From NCBI GenBank assembly GCA_002393195.1, contig DGIK01000004.1:8305-13959 (forward strand): a DNA stretch of 5,655 nt, read 5' to 3'. Within the stretch, counting starts at the first letter, position 1; the number at the start of each line of letters is the position of its first letter. The position numbers were made by a program, and so were the translations under genes. The stretch is from Bacteroidales bacterium UBA3824. Lineage in GTDB: Bacteria; Bacteroidota; Bacteroidia; Bacteroidales; UBA3824. This document shows positions 5,067-5,655 of this stretch, in pieces. The notes under the pieces are model-generated. The model was not told the DNA's origin. It worked only from the letters and a program-made list of their open reading frames with translations, and ran no database searches.

Positions 5067-5655
5067 ATGAGAAGACAACTTTTGACATTAGCGGCGGCGG
5101 TGTTGATGACTACTACATCAGCCTTCGCACAGTGGGGACGCCCGCAGGAGGACAACGACCCCACAGGTCTCAAAGACGCCTACAAAGACTACTTTAAAGT
5201 AGGTGTTGCTGTCAATATGCGCAACATCACCAATCCCAAGGAAGTGGAGACCATTCTCCGCGAGTACAACAGCATCACAGCCGAAAACGACATGAAACCC
5301 ATCTCGGTGCATCCTCGCGAAGGTGTTTGGACATGGGAAAAGGCTGACTCAATCGCCAACTTCTGCCGCAAAAACAACATCAAGATGCGCGGACACTGCC
5401 TCTGCTGGCACAGCCAATTCTGCGACTGGATGTTTACCGACGCTAAGGGCAAGGAAGTTACCAAGGAAGTATTCTACGCTCGTCTCAAAGAGCACATCAC
5501 CACAGTCGTAAACCGCTACAAGGACATCGTATATTGCTGGGATGTTGTCAACGAGGCAATGGCTGACAATGTGCGCCCCAATCCGTGGAACCCCAACCCG
5601 TCGCCCTACCGCGATTCCCGCCACTACAAACTCTGCGGCGACGAGTTCATCGCCA
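5067..5655 (+). CDS. Secreted GH10 endo-1,4-beta-xylanase (3' end cut by window)
   Basis: Open from ATG at 5067 to the window edge, 196 codons seen. GH10 enzymes cleave internal beta-1,4 bonds of xylan by a retaining mechanism. Seen: a signal peptide (1-21, 'SAFA-Q' cleavage), so exported; 'KVGVAVNM' (44-51), the first strand of the TIM barrel; 'TAENDMKP' (71-78), with the substrate-binding Glu, Asn and Lys; 'MRGHCLCWHSQ' (107-117), with the conserved His-110, Trp-114 and His-115; and 'YCWDVVNEAM' (156-165), where Glu-163 is the acid/base catalyst. The nucleophile Glu and the rest of the barrel lie beyond the edge. Family catalytic domains are about 300-350 residues. No carbohydrate-binding module is seen in the N-terminal part; one could follow or be inserted later. 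Cysteines cluster by the active site (111, 113, 119). Divergent from trpS, with its own promoter region. A link to the receptor cassette is not shown. Confidence 0.95.
   Translation, partial: MRRQLLTLAAAVLMTTTSAFAQWGRPQEDNDPTGLKDAYKDYFKVGVAVNMRNITNPKEVETILREYNSITAENDMKPISVHPREGVWTWEKADSIANFCRKNNIKMRGHCLCWHSQFCDWMFTDAKGKEVTKEVFYARLKEHITTVVNRYKDIVYCWDVVNEAMADNVRPNPWNPNPSPYRDSRHYKLCGDEFIA

Noticed and set aside
1..5655. Reading the window as a xylan utilisation locus (PUL)
   Set aside because: The receptor is not SusC-like, no SusD is visible, the xylanase is divergent, and trpS separates it from the signalling cassette.

Overview
The window reads as Bacteroidota, most likely order Bacteroidales. 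The grounds are a Bacteroidetes-type ECF sigma factor / FecR anti-sigma / TonB-dependent receptor cassette, a tryptophanyl-tRNA synthetase with the 'KMGKS' form of the KMSKS loop, promoter elements of the TAnnTTTG (-7) type in place of a classical -10 box, and no clear Shine-Dalgarno sequences.

Layout. Four genes lie on the minus strand and are transcribed right to left: trpS (4859-3864), an ECF sigma-70 factor (3852-3349), a FecR-like anti-sigma factor (2992-2156) and a TonB-dependent outer-membrane receptor with an N-terminal STN signalling domain (2066 to the left edge, 3' end missing). A secreted GH10 endo-xylanase (5067 to the right edge, 3' end missing) is transcribed divergently on the plus strand. 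The receptor and the xylanase run off the window and are therefore easy to overlook as complete open frames.

How the genes work together. Sigma factor, FecR and STN receptor form a trans-envelope (cell-surface) signalling relay. Ligand uptake at the receptor is passed by its STN domain to periplasmic FecR, which controls the sigma factor, and the sigma factor then directs target transcription, probably including the receptor. The receptor lacks the SusC signature and has the carboxypeptidase-regulatory-like plug type ('VRGG..DQNL', 'YGGRLSS'). No SusD is visible, so the cassette is not shown to be a glycan-utilisation locus. The xylanase is a neighbour with its own promoter region; a link to the relay is not demonstrated.

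Non-coding structure. Three places stand out. (i) The 89-bp fecR-receptor gap holds a strong hairpin with a T tract, directed along the minus strand by its G-U pairs. (ii) The 356-bp gap between sigma factor and anti-sigma gene is unusually long and carries direct repeats, a long inverted repeat and several nested hairpins. (iii) The 207-bp trpS-xylanase gap holds divergent -7 elements and a small palindrome. No RNA genes, CRISPR arrays, transposase genes or tRNAs were seen. The protein-coding content is of known type; the regulatory and repeat architecture is the part worth a second look.
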